DNA from: Sipunculus nudus
Lineage: Eukaryota; Annelida; Sipuncula; Golfingiida; Sipunculidae
Length of the DNA: 64,000 nt
Assembly (NCBI GenBank): GCA_026874595.1
Contig: CM049320.1
Location: 39,740,714 to 39,804,713 of the forward strand
Reading direction: 5' to 3'
The notes below the pieces were generated by a model, which was given only the letters and a program-made list of their open reading frames with translations, was not told the origin of the DNA and made no database searches. This document shows positions 62,767 to 64,000 of this stretch, piece by piece. The number at the start of each line of letters is the position of its first letter. Within the stretch, counting starts at the first letter, position 1. Made by a program: the position numbers and the translations under genes.

Positions 62767-64000
62767 TAATCTTTGTTTTATTTTATTCTCTCATTGCCTT
62801 TATATTTATTATACACTTATTTCCTTGTTATACATTATTCGCTCATTACCATCATATTGATTATACTCTCCCTGCTAATTACTGTTCTCTCATTGCCTTG
62901 AAATCGAATATTCTGTCCTTATCTTGATATTTCCCATTCCGTCTAATTGCCTTTTATTTATTTTCCCTTCAATGTCCGGAAAGTTATTCAATTCTTATTG
63001 TTTTTTATTTGACTCTCATTGCCTGTTTTTTTTATTATTCTCTCTCATTGACTTGACATAATTAATATGTCTCACTGCCTTGTTTTCTATTAATCTCTCC
63101 TTGCCATATTTATTATGCTGTCTCATTACCTTACACATTGAAACATATTTTCATCCTGTCTCATTATCTAACACATTTGAAACATATTTTCATCTTGTCT
63201 CATTATGTTACACATTTGAAACATATTTTCATGTTCATACATGAAAACCTTCGGAAGAAAGCCTTCTTGATTTTCTTGTATTAATAAAACAACTGACATA
63301 AGCATATACATAAAAAGTCTTCATTGCCTTGTTATTTAATAGCTTAAGTACTGGTGCTTGGTGCACAGCGTACTTTTTCTTATCAGGTTTTCTGACTTCC
63401 TACGTTTATTTCGCGGCTGTTATAAACTGCTGTCGTACTTTATCTTTAGCTCCTAACCTTTAGCCACTGCTTTATTCAGAAAAAAAACTTTAGAAAACCT
63501 TATTCAGAAAAAAACTTTATTTCAAAAGTTAGAGTTTGACAATGCAACACCAGGCTATCATAGGTATTTATTATAACCTCATTTCGTATTATTCCTTATT
63601 CGCTCATTGCCTTGTTATTTGTTATTCTGTCTCATTGATGTTATTTATCATTCACTCATTGCTTTCTTATTGTTATCTTATGCCTTTAGTTTCTATACCG
63701 CTGCTATTCCCTTATTTTTTTAAAGAGGATCACTACTAGACGTACTTGTTTGTTTTATTGGCCAAAGCCAAGGAAACTGTCATATGCATGAGATTTGTTA
63801 GTAATTAATCGTACATGGTGCATTCTATAACTTTTCTATCGTTTCAGGATGTTCTAAGCTTTATACACGAATACAAGTGGGATCTTTATAAGGGCATTCC
63901 TGGCATAAAATGGCTGGGCACCTGCTCTAGGATGAAATGACCTCGCTGGAGGGTATTCTTACGCATGCTTTACCAAGATTCCTTTCTTTAATTTTTGAAA

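Larger units (their letters stand above)
58692..64000. repeat. Long tandem unit, copy 7, first 5.3 kb
   Basis: Past the point where short units jump, this copy continues as a long unit (aaaaagcattcaattgtg at about 60385). It is cut by the window end inside repeat R2. It is the most diverged long unit and keeps 240 bp (61697-61936) that copies 1-3 replace with two bases. It continues beyond base 64000. Confidence 0.95.

Noticed and set aside
1-64000. tRNA, rRNA or CRISPR array
   Set aside because: No B-box-like GGTTCRANNCC site, no rRNA-like conserved stretch and no regularly spaced short repeats with unique spacers were found by reading both strands.

Overview
The window is AT-rich, non-coding-looking eukaryotic (animal) DNA made almost entirely of one very large tandem repeat. 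No bacterial features, tRNA, rRNA or CRISPR array were seen. The only recognisable protein family is the remains of a LINE (non-LTR retrotransposon) of the type with an APE-like endonuclease and a C-terminal CCHC zinc motif. Short islands look like spliced exons, which also points to a metazoan. A marine invertebrate, possibly a mollusc, would fit, but this is a weak inference.

Layout: three long units of about 14.6 kb (1-14575, 14576-29176, 29177-43794), then three short units of about 4.97 kb (43795-48762, 48763-53728, 53729-58691), then the first 5.3 kb of another long unit (58692-64000, cut by the window end). Phase is counted from base 1 and is arbitrary. The short unit is a long unit lacking one internal block of about 9.66 kb (copy-3 coordinates 30878-40537). 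All three short units share the same junction sequence, with 1 bp of possible overlap, so the deletion happened once and was then amplified. By eye, copies 1 and 2 differ at only a few dozen bases plus microsatellite lengths. Copy 3 and partial copy 7 are more diverged and share variants with each other.

Inside a long unit (copy-1 coordinates): 1-305 is the 5' edge of a LINE remnant continuing from the previous unit. 340-7560 is a nest of old duplications: four related ~130 bp blocks (R-A, one of them near 13.7 kb), T-rich degenerate minisatellites, (TA)n and (CA)n tracts, one diverged and two adjacent ~468 bp repeats (R1, R2, R3), and a ~500 bp pair (1930-2430 and 7050-7560) carrying TATCGATA motifs. 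8100-9400 holds exon-like islands; the best is 9252-9397. 9500-10690 holds two further minor tandem repeats (~124 bp x2 and ~150 bp x4). 11201-14880 is the minus-strand LINE remnant: endonuclease domain and C-terminal region present, reverse transcriptase core missing, many stops.

No intact gene can be supported. The open frames of 60-136 codons are mostly chance or antisense shadows of the LINE. The points of most interest are the single-origin short unit, the mosaic pattern of variants among units, and an exon-like island of 81 bp (61679-61759) that only copy 7 keeps because copies 1-3 carry a shared 240 bp deletion.
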